Positions 6,775 through 14,232 of a DNA stretch of 32,187 nt are shown piece by piece. The notes below the pieces were generated by a model. It saw only the letters and a program-made list of their open reading frames with translations. It made no database searches and was not told the DNA's origin. The first letter of the stretch is position 1, and every line of letters begins with the position of its first letter. Location: positions 1-32,187 of the forward strand of contig JAITTY010000019.1 of NCBI GenBank assembly GCA_031286695.1, written 5' to 3'. Both the position numbers and the translations under genes were made by a program. The DNA comes from Sphingobacterium sp. (GTDB lineage Bacteria > Bacteroidota > Bacteroidia > Sphingobacteriales > Sphingobacteriaceae).

Positions 6775-7629
6775 ATGAGAAAAAAAGACAAAAATATTCC
6801 TGTCAACAGATTGCCTGAAGGAACTTCGAAGGGTATTATGATGATGCGTGAATCATTTCATGGATCACCAGATTCCGAAGTTGAACGAGCCCATCGCGAT
6901 GGAGGCTATACGTTTATCATTCAGGAAAAAGGAAATACAACTATTGAAATTGATTTTCAAACCTATTGCATTAAAGCCCCGGCCATTGTCTACATCAATC
7001 CCCATCAGGTGCATCGCGTAATCTCATTCGACAAAGCAATGCTCAGTACCTGGATCGTTACCGAAGAAAACATCCGCGCTGCATATCTGAGCTTGTTGCA
7101 AGATCTTACACCGGCAAAGATATTGTCTGTAAAGCCTGAGACCCTTGATATCCTGACAGACGCCGTTGCCTTATGTATGAAATTGTCTGGAAAAAAAACG
7201 GAGATTTTGTATCATTCCATTTTAAAAGAAAGCTGTAATACCTTGATTACGCTGATTATTTCACAATATTTAGTTTTGGAAAAATCGACAGTATATCATA
7301 CCCGATTTGAGGATATCACAAGAGCGTTTAAAACAACATTGGAAAAGAATTATAAGAAGATTAAAAATCCAAGAGATTATGCCGGACTTTTAAACCTATC
7401 GACTTCTTACCTCAACGAATGTGTCAAGGTGACGACTGGTAAACCCGTTTCTATCCATATTCAGCAGCGGATTGTACTCGAGGCCAAACGGCTGCTTTAT
7501 CATTCCGGGAAGTCAGTGAAAGAGATTGCGGATGAACTAGGCTACGATGACTTTTCCTACTTCACACGGCTGTTCAGCAAAACGGTAGGAATGTCACCGA
7601 CGGCCTTTCTTGCTAAAAACCGCGAATAG
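6775..7629 (+). CDS. AraC-family transcriptional regulator
   Basis: A 284-aa regulator with an N-terminal cupin-like sensing domain (EVERAHRDGGYTFIIQEKGN; YINPHQVHRV) and a C-terminal pair of helix-turn-helix motifs. The first motif is around YAGLLNLSTSYLNECVKVTTG. The second is VKEIADELGYDDFSYFTRLF, followed by the usual GMSPTAFL. It lies 75 nt upstream of a TetX-like flavin monooxygenase in the same orientation, so the likely job is control of that gene in response to a small molecule, as an activator. The upstream sequence is the IS3 scar, so the native promoter may have been altered. Start: the ATG at 6775 is preceded by an A/T-rich leader without a clear Shine-Dalgarno. Confidence 0.85.
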   Translation: MRKKDKNIPVNRLPEGTSKGIMMMRESFHGSPDSEVERAHRDGGYTFIIQEKGNTTIEIDFQTYCIKAPAIVYINPHQVHRVISFDKAMLSTWIVTEENIRAAYLSLLQDLTPAKILSVKPETLDILTDAVALCMKLSGKKTEILYHSILKESCNTLITLIISQYLVLEKSTVYHTRFEDITRAFKTTLEKNYKKIKNPRDYAGLLNLSTSYLNECVKVTTGKPVSIHIQQRIVLEAKRLLYHSGKSVKEIADELGYDDFSYFTRLFSKTVGMSPTAFLAKNRE

Positions 7630-7704
7630 TCCTAAATTTACAGCATCTCGTTATTGTATCGCCTTTCTTTCCGCCCTTCCTTTGTATCATTAAAAAAGAT
7701 AGAA

Positions 7705-8868
7705 ATGTTAAGCGAAAAAAATATTGCCATCGTTGGAGGTGGTCCAGGTGGTCTGACATTGGCCAGGCTGCTGCAAATGAAAGGTGTACAGGTTAAAGTG
7801 TATGAAAGAGATTTTAGTCAAGCCGCAAGGGTACAGGGAGCTATTGTAGACCTGCACTTTGATTCAGGTCTTAAAGCGATGGAGGCGACCGGACTTATGG
7901 AGGCTTTTAAAGCAAACTACATGAAGGGTGCCGACAAATACCGTCTGCTTGATCCGCAGGGAAATATGCTGATGGATGAGAGTCAGCGAGACGAAGAACC
8001 CGTATTCGGAGATGAACATTTTCGACCAGAAATCGATAGAGGAGCGCTGAGAGATCTCCTAATCGACGGACTGCTTCCTGATACCGTAGTATGGGATAGC
8101 CAGCTTATAGGTTTGCGAGAAATTGAAGATAAATGGGAATTAAAATTTGAGAATGGAATGACCGCGGTTGCTGATCTGGTCATCGGATCGGACGGTTACC
8201 GCTCCAAGGTTCGTCCCTATCTGACAGATTTGAAAGCTCTTTATTCCGGAGCCGCAATTATCCAGGGCGAAATAGATCATCCCGAGATTGCATGCCCGGA
8301 AATGTACGAACTAGTTAATCAAGGGAATCTGATGGCTATGGGAGATGGTGCGACCCTAGTTGTCCAGCCTAGAGGCGATGGCGGATTCACTTTTTATGCA
8401 GCCTCAATGTATCCGGAAAACTGGGGTATATCCAGTGGTATAGATTTTGGTAATCCTATAGAAGTTGGCGGGTATTTAAAAAAACATTTTGTAAATTGGA
8501 ATCCTGTCTTCTTCATGCTTTTTGAAGCCAGTGAACATTTCACGTGGCGCCCACTTAACTATTTTCCTTTATCGATAAGGTGGGCTTCTAAAAGTAATCT
8601 TACCCTCATTGGGGATGCCGCGCATTTAATGCCTCCGAATGGTGAAGGCGTAAATCTGGCCATGCTGGACGCTTTGGATCTGTCGGAATGCCTAACCAGT
8701 GGAAGGCAAGCCAATCTTAAAGAGGCAATTTCAGCTTATGAAGATATCATGTTTGAAAGGGCTGCGCCTCTTTGCATGGAAACAATTGATGGAATAAAAG
8801 ATTTTGCCGCACCAACTAACGAATCTGTAAAGGAACTTGTTAGATTGCTAAGTAATACTAAATCATAG
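7705..8868 (+). CDS. TetX-like FAD-dependent monooxygenase
   Basis: A 387-aa class A flavoprotein monooxygenase. The N-terminal Rossmann motif is IAIVGGGPGGLTLARLLQ (residues 7-24), the second FAD/NADPH motif is DLVIGSDGYRSKVR (157-170), and the ribityl-binding GD motif is GDAAHLMPPNGEGVN (303-317). Length and whole-chain order parallel the tetracycline-inactivating enzyme TetX: YERD after the first strand, FRPEIDR for FDNPEINR, and a C-terminal helix. By a hand alignment, TetX residues reported to contact tetracycline (Arg213, His234) appear as Asn and Thr here, while Gln192 is kept. A different substrate is therefore likely and I do not call it tet(X). The ATG at 7705 is chosen because an upstream TTG start would add 17 residues that do not fit the family. 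The AraC regulator just upstream probably controls it. Confidence 0.85.
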   Translation: MLSEKNIAIVGGGPGGLTLARLLQMKGVQVKVYERDFSQAARVQGAIVDLHFDSGLKAMEATGLMEAFKANYMKGADKYRLLDPQGNMLMDESQRDEEPVFGDEHFRPEIDRGALRDLLIDGLLPDTVVWDSQLIGLREIEDKWELKFENGMTAVADLVIGSDGYRSKVRPYLTDLKALYSGAAIIQGEIDHPEIACPEMYELVNQGNLMAMGDGATLVVQPRGDGGFTFYAASMYPENWGISSGIDFGNPIEVGGYLKKHFVNWNPVFFMLFEASEHFTWRPLNYFPLSIRWASKSNLTLIGDAAHLMPPNGEGVNLAMLDALDLSECLTSGRQANLKEAISAYEDIMFERAAPLCMETIDGIKDFAAPTNESVKELVRLLSNTKS

Positions 8869-9135
8869 CTTCAGCGGATGGCGTTTTAGATTCTAATTCC
8901 AAGATTAGATATGATATACCTAGTGGATAACACTAAGTATATGGGGAGCGTTAATTTTCTTCATTCTCTATATTACGTTTGTGGAATCTCAATGTCTTTA
9001 CATACTCATTTTGTACCTTCATGCAACATGAATAATCTTGCTAGAAGAAAAATAATAAATAACTATATTGTTGCCATCTATCCGATGAAGGTTGAGTTTA
9101 CTATATCTGCCACCTAAACTAACAGAATTAGAAAG

Positions 9136-9513
9136 ATGAAAATTAAATATTCTTTTGCAGTATTTTTATATGCCTATTTGAACCAAATTGACCTTTCTTT
9201 GGATAGAAGTAGGTGGGAACCTCTTGATAATCTGAGGGATTTTTATCGAAGCCAAATTTCTCCTAAAACAGTAGCAAATTATCTCATTGATAAGTTGGGA
9301 CTAAACGTTGAAAAATTGAATTATTTGATTTTTATTGAAGAAGAATCTTTGTGGAATAAGATTAAAGATTCATTATTATCCACCTTTAAGAAAGATGTTA
9401 TTTTGGAAGACGATAAAGTATACTTTTTATGTCAGAAATTATTGATTTTGGATAATTTTTTAGAAGATGGAGAACAAGTACACAGATTAGAAATTGAGGA
9501 TAGAGTTTTCTAA
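9136..9513 (+). CDS. Orphan 125-aa soluble protein
   Basis: No family recognised. It is helical, with no signal or membrane segment (though SFAVFLYAYLNQIDL is hydrophobic). It contains an aromatic block SRWEPLDNLRDFYRSQ and an acidic C-terminal half (DVILEDDKVYFLCQKLL, NFLEDGEQVHRLEIED). A purine-rich AGAAAG lies 1-6 nt before the ATG. It sits directly before a broken SUKH-like gene on the same strand, and the coding sense of that next frame starts within the last codons here. The two could be separate immunity-type genes or pieces of one frameshifted gene. The preceding gap (8869-9135) shows nothing convincing. Confidence 0.5.
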   Translation: MKIKYSFAVFLYAYLNQIDLSLDRSRWEPLDNLRDFYRSQISPKTVANYLIDKLGLNVEKLNYLIFIEEESLWNKIKDSLLSTFKKDVILEDDKVYFLCQKLLILDNFLEDGEQVHRLEIEDRVF

Positions 9514-10023
9514 ACTAAATTATGGTACAATCAAGTTTAAACTTGCCAGCAATGATCGTTTAAAGGCGAACAATATCGAACATTTCTTACAAAATGAAAG
9601 ATTGAGCACAATTAAAATTTGTGAGTTTAATAAAGATTATTTTTAGATCAAAATGGTCATTTAGCCAAACTTCCTCCTTTAACGGTTACAAGAACAGAAG
9701 AAATTAAAAGCACCTATATTCACGATGTTACCAATGCTGATATTTGGTTTGATATTGAACCAGATGGTTCTCCAGAACTATTAAAAAGATTATTCCCCTT
9801 TGCTTCAAGTGATAATGGTCTGTATCTCTTCTGGGATTATGAATCAAAATCCGAGAATGAGATGGATATCTATTTAACTGATTTTAGAGGAATTGGATTT
9901 AGAAATGTTGGCAGATCTTTGTATGAAGCTATAGGAAATTTAACGGGAAATCGATACAAAGAATTTTTACCATTTTCTACGCGACCTTTGGCAAGAATTT
10001 TTAAATATCCGAATAAAGGCTAA
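9514..10023 (+). pseudogene. SUKH/SMI1-like immunity gene broken by a 1-nt deletion
   Basis: One frame reads YGTIKFKLASNDRLKANNIE to CEFNKDYF and hits a TAG at 9644-9646. From 9646 a second frame continues DQNGHLAKLPPLTVTRTEE to LKRLFPFASSDNGLYLFWDY and on to KYPNKG, stopping at 10021-10023. The join falls in a run of five T at 9640-9644; one extra T restores a single frame. The LFPFAxSDxGxYxxxDY core is typical of SUKH (SMI1/KNR4) proteins, many of which are toxin immunity proteins. No ATG precedes the first segment in frame, so the 5' end is also lost or uncertain. A true pseudogene and a homopolymer sequencing error are both possible. Confidence 0.6.
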
Positions 10024-10103
10024 AGGGTTAAAAACTAAACGTTTAATACGGTAATTCAAAAGCTATAAAATGTTATAAAAATCATTCAGAACAGAAATCT
10101 AGT

Positions 10104-10137
10104 AGCCTCAATATGAATACACATATTGAGGCTTTTT
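10104..10137 (+). terminator. Strong Rho-independent terminator
   Basis: AGCCTCAATATG at 10104-10115 pairs perfectly over 12 bp with CATATTGAGGCT at 10122-10133 around a 6-nt loop, followed by TTTTT. It ends the plus-strand SUKH-like unit and also faces the convergent epoxide hydrolase gene. Confidence 0.85.
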
Positions 10138-10177
10138 GTGAAGACCATTTCAAAAGATCCTCTTGGGTATGAGATGG

Positions 10178-11395
10178 CTATTTAAGAAGCTTAAAAGTAT
10201 CTGTGATCCCTTCTATAAATGCTTCCGGATTTTCCCAAGGGCCAAAATGTCCCCCTTTCTTAAATGCTTTTGCATACACGGTATTAAATTGCGCTGCCAT
10301 CGGGCCATTTTTGAAAATATCCACACGGTTTTTCTCGGTACCCAGGGGAGGATAGGCATCCCCTGCGAGGAAAGTAAAGCCTGCAGGTGCTTCCACAATC
10401 GGGGTCCTATCATGTGATGGTTTCCATGGATACCTATTGGCGTTGGAATATACACGGATAGAGGAACCGATAGCCTGATTTATCCAATAGATCATGGCAA
10501 AAGTAATAATATCATCCTTTGAGAACACATCTTCAAAATTGCCATGAATGTCACTCCATTTTTTCCAGCGCTGTAGTATCCAGGCAAGCATTCCAACAGG
10601 GGAATCGTTCAGTCCATGCGTGATGGTCTGTGCATCAAGCATATGTACCGCAACATGGGAAGCATAGGTGCGCTGTAGGTTGATGATGCCATCACGCAGC
10701 TCAGGAGATGCATCTTTCGGTATCATCTGTCCTTCGGTAAGATCCCACGGTCTTTCACTCTGAAAGATGGTCAATGGCATTTCCTGCCCCAAATGGATAC
10801 CGATCAATTCGTCCGCATATTTATGTCCCAATTGGGCAGTAACGAGCATTCCGTAATCACTTCCTGAAGCGGCGTATTTTTTATAACCCAATGTTTCTGT
10901 CATTAGTTTATGCCAGAGTTCCGCCATTTTCCAAAAATTCATTTCCCCGTCCTTAACCGGTGTAGAAAAACCAAATCCCGGCAATGAAGGAACAATGACA
11001 TCAAAAGACTGTTCGGGATCTCGACCGTAAGAAGCAGGATCGGTGAGCCGGCGGATAACTTTGCTCCAGTGCCAGTAAGTCCACGGCCATCCATGTGAAA
11101 GAATAATCGGCGTGGGGTTAGGACCTTTACCTTTTTCGTAAATGAAATGAATAGGCTGCCCATCTATTTCTACCTTATGCTGATGAAAGGAATTCAGTTC
11201 TTTCTGTGCTGCCTGCCAGTCATAACCACTAGTCCAGTGATCAACGATCTCTTTTAGGTAGGCTGTACTGATGCCATAATAAGAATCTTCATTGTTCAGA
11301 TCCTGAGACCAACGTGTAGCTTTTAGTCTGTTTTGCAAATCTGCAAGTATCTCTTCGGATACGTTAATTTCAAAAGGTTTTAAGTCTGTATTCAT
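10178..11395 (-). CDS. Epoxide hydrolase (EHN-type alpha/beta hydrolase)
   Basis: A 405-aa cytoplasmic enzyme that hydrolyses epoxides to diols. The N-terminal EHN domain (residues 5-115, FEINVSEEILADLQNRLKAT) precedes an alpha/beta hydrolase fold. The oxyanion-hole motif is HGWP (101-104) and the nucleophile is Asp180 in SGSDYG. Lid tyrosines and the catalytic His383 in GGHFGPWENPE complete the picture. The ATG at 11395 is chosen because it begins the EHN domain and lies 11 nt after the stop of the upstream SnoaL-like gene. The frame extends upstream into that gene but without homology. With the SnoaL-like protein and a divergent HxlR regulator it forms a small detoxification-type module, probably induced by an electrophilic or aromatic compound. 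Confidence 0.88.
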   Translation of the reverse strand: MNTDLKPFEINVSEEILADLQNRLKATRWSQDLNNEDSYYGISTAYLKEIVDHWTSGYDWQAAQKELNSFHQHKVEIDGQPIHFIYEKGKGPNPTPIILSHGWPWTYWHWSKVIRRLTDPASYGRDPEQSFDVIVPSLPGFGFSTPVKDGEMNFWKMAELWHKLMTETLGYKKYAASGSDYGMLVTAQLGHKYADELIGIHLGQEMPLTIFQSERPWDLTEGQMIPKDASPELRDGIINLQRTYASHVAVHMLDAQTITHGLNDSPVGMLAWILQRWKKWSDIHGNFEDVFSKDDIITFAMIYWINQAIGSSIRVYSNANRYPWKPSHDRTPIVEAPAGFTFLAGDAYPPLGTEKNRVDIFKNGPMAAQFNTVYAKAFKKGGHFGPWENPEAFIEGITDTFKLLK

Positions 11396-11406
11396 TGTTC
11401 TGTTAT

Positions 11407-11883
11407 TTAATAAGTGAAATCCAATTTTAGTCTGGTCTGTACGAGTTTTTCGATGTACCAAGTGTTATCTATTTTAACGAAATCGCCATGATAATGTCCG
11501 AAACCATGTAATGTCCGGAATGCCGGAACATTGCTTTCGTTTAATGAGACACTCTTCTCGCTTTCAGGTCTTATCAGGCGGTCTTCCATAGAAAATACAG
11601 CATGGACTTTCTGAGGAGACAGTATGTCCACTTCAAAAGAAAATAAATGATGGATTGCGGTTGCTTGCCCTACACTTGCAGCAATCTTACCAGCTATTTC
11701 CGCTCTTCCTGACATTTCGACAAGAGCATCACCGTTGACATCCAATGGAACAAATGTTCCGTCCGAGGTGAATAAACCAGCAAGCTCCTTGAAGTTTTTG
11801 CTGTCAGCATTACGAACATACTTTGCCATTACCGTTCTTATGTCATCGGTGATTTTTAATTTTTCTAAATCTGTCATATTCAT
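11407..11883 (-). CDS. SnoaL-like (NTF2-fold) protein
   Basis: A 158-aa protein with the alpha+beta cone pattern of the SnoaL/NTF2-like superfamily. An N-terminal helix, ITDDIRTVMAKYVRNADSKN, is followed by FKELAGLFTSDGTFVPL, a mid-chain HHLFSFEVDIL strand and a C-terminal GDFVKIDNTWYIEKLVQTRL. Members act as small hydrolases, isomerases or binding proteins. Catalytic residues cannot be named here. ATGs at 11883 and 11877 are both possible; 11883 has a TAAATTTG -7 box about 25 nt upstream. It is the first gene of a two-gene operon with the epoxide hydrolase, which suggests action on the same compound. Confidence 0.75.
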   Translation of the reverse strand: MNMTDLEKLKITDDIRTVMAKYVRNADSKNFKELAGLFTSDGTFVPLDVNGDALVEMSGRAEIAGKIAASVGQATAIHHLFSFEVDILSPQKVHAVFSMEDRLIRPESEKSVSLNESNVPAFRTLHGFGHYHGDFVKIDNTWYIEKLVQTRLKLDFTY

Positions 11884-11907
11884 TTTTATATTTTTTGATG
11901 TCTTTGA

Positions 11908-11915
11908 CAAATTTA
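11908..11915 (-). promoter_or_regulatory. -7 box for the SnoaL-epoxide hydrolase operon
   Basis: Minus-strand TAAATTTG matches TAnnTTTG and lies about 25 nt before the ATG at 11883. A -33 match was not seen. Confidence 0.45.
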
Positions 11916-11936
11916 TGGTGAATTTGATATACATTT

Positions 11937-11974
11937 GTTATCAGTATAACAGAGTATATCAGTAACATTGGTTA
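11937..11974. promoter_or_regulatory. Candidate HxlR operator dyads in divergent region
   Basis: GTTATcagtATAAC (11937-11950) is a perfect 5+5 inverted repeat. TAACattgGTTA (11963-11974) is a second dyad with related half-sites, 26 nt centre to centre. Both lie between the divergent promoters of the HxlR gene and the SnoaL operon, where an HxlR dimer would be expected to bind. Confidence 0.45.
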
Positions 11975-11981
11975 TATCACT

Positions 11982-11989
11982 TAAATTTG
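11982..11989 (+). promoter_or_regulatory. -7 box 5 nt before the HxlR start
   Basis: TAAATTTG matches the Bacteroidota -7 element, with only TAGCT between it and the ATG at 11995. If used, transcription would begin at or very near the start codon. No -33 element at the expected spacing was seen. Confidence 0.4.
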
Positions 11990-11994
11990 TAGCT

Positions 11995-12327
11995 ATGGAA
12001 AGAGACCAGACAGAAGAGCTTAGGGCATTACAGGACACCCTTTATTTTATCGGAGGAAAATGGAGAATACCAGTAATCAATTCGATCTGCAACGGAAATA
12101 AGCGATTCCGTGAAATAGAAAGAAGTATTCCTGGTATCACAACAAGGATGCTATCTAAGGAATTAAAGGATATGGAACTGAACAAGCTAGTAAGGAGGAA
12201 CGTTTATCCCGAAACGCCAGTACTAATCGAATATGAACCCACGGGATATTGTAAAACATTTGGGAAGATAATTCAGGAAATGATTAACTGGGGCCGAGAA
12301 CACAGAAATGTGATCATTGAAAAGTGA
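11995..12327 (+). CDS. HxlR-family winged-helix regulator
   Basis: A 110-aa MarR-related regulator. It shows the HxlR pattern: DTLYFIGGKWRIPVINSIC, then RFREIERSIPGITTRMLSKE (recognition helix region), LKDMELNKLVRRNVYPETPV (wing) and a final dimerisation helix FGKIIQEMINWGREH. HxlR proteins often respond to reactive electrophiles or quinones. The ATG at 11995 begins the conserved domain; an upstream TTG at 11968 would start inside the promoter region. It is divergent from the SnoaL-epoxide hydrolase operon with two dyads between, so it very likely controls that operon and itself. Confidence 0.88.
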   Translation: MERDQTEELRALQDTLYFIGGKWRIPVINSICNGNKRFREIERSIPGITTRMLSKELKDMELNKLVRRNVYPETPVLIEYEPTGYCKTFGKIIQEMINWGREHRNVIIEK

Positions 12328-12430
12328 TGTTATAAATCATAACTCAGTAATAAGGAGCAATAAAGCAAGTTTATTCAGGGTAATACCAATATCAATATTT
12401 TTAGTATTTATAATCTATTCTGATTTAAAT

Positions 12431-13273
12431 ATGGATCACAAAAAAATAATAGGCGAGTTTAAAAAACAGATCGATAAAGCAAAAAAGGGAAGTGTCTGCC
12501 AGAAAGAAATCGATCAGTATTTTGATTTAATAAAACAAAGTATCCAGGATGATATCAAAGAGGGCTTTAAGGATACAATTGCCAGAAATCTTACTTTAGG
12601 AATTGGTATCCATGCAGGAGAATATCCTAAATATCTTATTCTGAATGATCAAAAAGAGGGATGGAAATATATTACGAGGTATTTACTATGGCAACAGCAT
12701 ATTTTAGAAAAACTGTTTGCTTATAAAGAGGTGACACCGAAATCTATAGGATGTATTATCGGTTTGTCACTTTTATGGAATATGGATGATCTCGCAAGAT
12801 TATCGAGAGCCTATTTTCAACTTTTATTTGAAGAGGACTGGAAAAAATACAAACAGAAGGAGACGCATCATTTGCTTTTAGCAATTTTATATGACCTGAT
12901 TCAAACGAAGGAAATAAATCAGGAATTGTATACCACTTTACCTGTTGATCATATTTATAGGAGATTCCTGGATCAATGGCACTCAACGGATGAAAAAGTT
13001 ATTGGTGACCTACTTTCTGAAATATGCGATTTTCACATTTATAGCTCATTAGATTTAAAAGATAGATTTTCAGAGATCCTTTCGTTAAATTTTATTCCGT
13101 ATGAGATCAGGTTAATTGAAAAAATACGAAGTGAGCAAGGATTAGGAAACGTAAAAATCAATCACCCCTTACTTGAAACTCAATTGGCAGATATCCCCGA
13201 AACAGCTAATGAATGGGATCTTTCTCACGATGAAATTTATCAGTTTTTAAAAAGAAGAGAGGGTAAAGCATGA
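12431..13273 (+). CDS. Orphan 280-aa helical protein
   Basis: No family assigned. The protein is almost entirely helical and soluble, with segments such as KKIIGEFKKQIDKAKKGSVC, WKYITRYLLWQQHILEKLFA, IIGLSLLWNMDDLARLSRAY and THHLLLAILYDLIQTKE that resemble TPR-like or Imm49-type repeats. The ATG at 12431 is preferred; a frame open back to 12317 would overlap the HxlR gene and add an unlikely leader. The gene is intact with no close partner, ending just before the short reading frame at 13295. Placement among other immunity-type orphans suggests a similar role, but that is inference. Confidence 0.55.
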   Translation: MDHKKIIGEFKKQIDKAKKGSVCQKEIDQYFDLIKQSIQDDIKEGFKDTIARNLTLGIGIHAGEYPKYLILNDQKEGWKYITRYLLWQQHILEKLFAYKEVTPKSIGCIIGLSLLWNMDDLARLSRAYFQLLFEEDWKKYKQKETHHLLLAILYDLIQTKEINQELYTTLPVDHIYRRFLDQWHSTDEKVIGDLLSEICDFHIYSSLDLKDRFSEILSLNFIPYEIRLIEKIRSEQGLGNVKINHPLLETQLADIPETANEWDLSHDEIYQFLKRREGKA

Positions 13274-13294
13274 AACATATAAGGAAAAGGTAAA

Positions 13295-13405
13295 ATGGGA
13301 GCGAGCTATGTAGATTTTTTTAGTCGTCCTGCAGGTAACTTTTACAGTTTTTCTTTGTTCGGTAGGAAAGGAGGGAATCGAACCAACTGCTCTCACGCCA
13401 TTTGA
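13295..13405 (+). CDS. Short open frame with good ribosome binding site
   Basis: A 36-codon frame (MGASYVDFFSRPAGNFYSFS onward) starts after AAGGAAAAGG, the best Shine-Dalgarno match in this part of the window, 21 nt behind the stop of the 280-aa gene. The beginning looks protein-like. The end (GGNRTNC) looks like chance translation of other sequence. It may be the first codons of a gene cut off by rearrangement. Confidence 0.25.
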   Translation: MGASYVDFFSRPAGNFYSFSLFGRKGGNRTNCSHAI

Positions 13406-13426
13406 AAGCACTTTTTAAGGGGCTTT

Positions 13427-13648
13427 TTATAAGTGCCACGAATATGGATTTTTATCTTGTTTCAAAGATTTATCATCCCAAATGATTATAAACAAAATTA
13501 AATATGTTTTATCGCCTGAATAAACTCTTAGCTTTAAATTTTCCGATTTGGGTTGACTATTCAGATCCAAAAAACTTATCGTGCCAACAATACCAAAGCG
13601 TACAAATTTCAAAATGGTTTCATTCAACATATAAGTTTTTATTTTCAC
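13427..13648 (-). CDS. Possible 73-aa protein or gene fragment
   Basis: Starts with GTG at 13648 after a CTAAAG. One weakly hydrophobic stretch near residues 14-26, then a strand-like, charged second half (NLKLRVYSGDKTYLILFIII, WDDKSLKQDKNPYSWHL) that looks like a genuine protein end. No family recognised. It could be the surviving end of a larger immunity-type gene, since it lies just downstream of the small membrane protein at 13714-14064 on the same strand. Confidence is low that it is expressed. Confidence 0.3.
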   Translation of the reverse strand: MKIKTYMLNETILKFVRFGIVGTISFLDLNSQPKSENLKLRVYSGDKTYLILFIIIWDDKSLKQDKNPYSWHL

Positions 13649-13713
13649 CTTTAGTTCAGTAAAATCTGACCTAGATTCAATTGTTGCTAATCCTTATTAT
13701 TCAATAGTTTATG

Positions 13714-14064
13714 CTAATCAGATTTCAGTTTGGGTATTTCTTCTATATTTTTATAAGGTAGTTTATAAATAGGGTTGAAATAATTGTAATATCTCCAAAA
13801 AGCAAAAGGATTCATCGGAAACAATCGGTATAATGTAGTATTGTTAGATTTTACATTGCCCTTTTTCAAATATGCATGCCAACTCTCCTCTATCCCTTCG
13901 AAGTTTTCAGCGCTAGTTGCTCTTATATAGAAGTCACCGGAGCTATTTGCAAATTTGTAATGGTATGTATCTACGAGCCAATCACAAAGCGTTCTCAATG
14001 GATTCAAATTAAATACTACTATTATTAGAAGTATAGGGACTAAATACTTAATTATTTTTTTCAT
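13714..14064 (-). CDS. Small single-pass membrane protein, candidate immunity protein
   Basis: A 116-aa protein starting MKKIIKYLVPILLIIVVFNL, one membrane helix or uncleaved signal. An aromatic, basic-acidic domain follows (YHYKFANSSGDFYIRA, GIEESWHAYLKKGNV, FAFWRYYNYFNPIYKLPY). The ATG at 14064 is favoured over the open frame to 14115 because a stop codon of the preceding toxin-like frame ends 1 nt before it (TAA T ATG at 14068-14062). That spacing is usual for toxin-immunity pairs. Membrane-anchored small proteins of this kind often protect against toxins acting in the periplasm or membrane. No family name can be given. Confidence 0.5.
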   Translation of the reverse strand: MKKIIKYLVPILLIIVVFNLNPLRTLCDWLVDTYHYKFANSSGDFYIRATSAENFEGIEESWHAYLKKGNVKSNNTTLYRLFPMNPFAFWRYYNYFNPIYKLPYKNIEEIPKLKSD

Positions 14065-14065
14065 A

Positions 14066-14230
14066 TTAATTACATCCTGTGTTGGATTGAACTTTAATCG
14101 GATTTGTTGTTGCACCAGCGACTCCAGTGCCTTTCTTTGCCTTAATAGCTTTATAGAGGCCTGAAGGTGTGGGACAATCCCTTATTATATAGGGTAGGGA
14201 GTGTAAATCCTGTCCGTTTAAGCAGGATTT
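14066..14230 (-). pseudogene. Toxin-like C-terminal tail remnant
   Basis: Behind the stop of the ClbS/DfsB-like gene the same minus-strand frame stays open: LNGQDLHSLPYIIRDCPTPS, then GLYKAIKAKKGTGVAGATTN and PIKVQSNTGCN, ending in TAA at 14066-14068. There is no start codon. Gly/Thr/Lys-rich ends like this occur at the C-termini of secreted polymorphic toxins. Its stop lies 1 nt before the ATG of the next gene, as in toxin-immunity pairs. The first codons overlap a hairpin, so homology may begin only near DLHSLP. The call is inference from layout and composition. Confidence 0.35.
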
Positions 14231-14232
14231 TT
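14205..14232. terminator. Hairpin after the ClbS/DfsB-like gene
   Basis: AAATCCTG (14205-14212) pairs with CAGGATTT (14223-14230) across a 10-nt loop, directly behind the stop at 14231-14233. The T-tract is on the plus-strand side, so termination of the minus-strand gene is uncertain. Confidence 0.4.

Noticed and set aside
7705..8868. Calling the monooxygenase tet(X)
   Set aside because: Family resemblance is clear, but residues equivalent to key tetracycline contacts differ, so only TetX-like is justified.
8911..9117. 68-aa open frame on the plus strand
   Set aside because: No ribosome binding site, atypical composition and no domain pattern; region 8869-9135 otherwise shows nothing.
13365..13400. 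tRNA-like T-arm (GGTTCGATTCCC on the minus strand)
   Set aside because: The flanking bases do not form the T-stem, and no D-arm, anticodon arm or acceptor stem could be built, so it is not called as a tRNA or attachment site.
14205..14232. Attenuator or riboswitch at the ClbS/DfsB-like gene end
   Set aside because: It is a simple 8-bp hairpin at the 3' end of the gene, without a leader position or alternative pairing that I can see.
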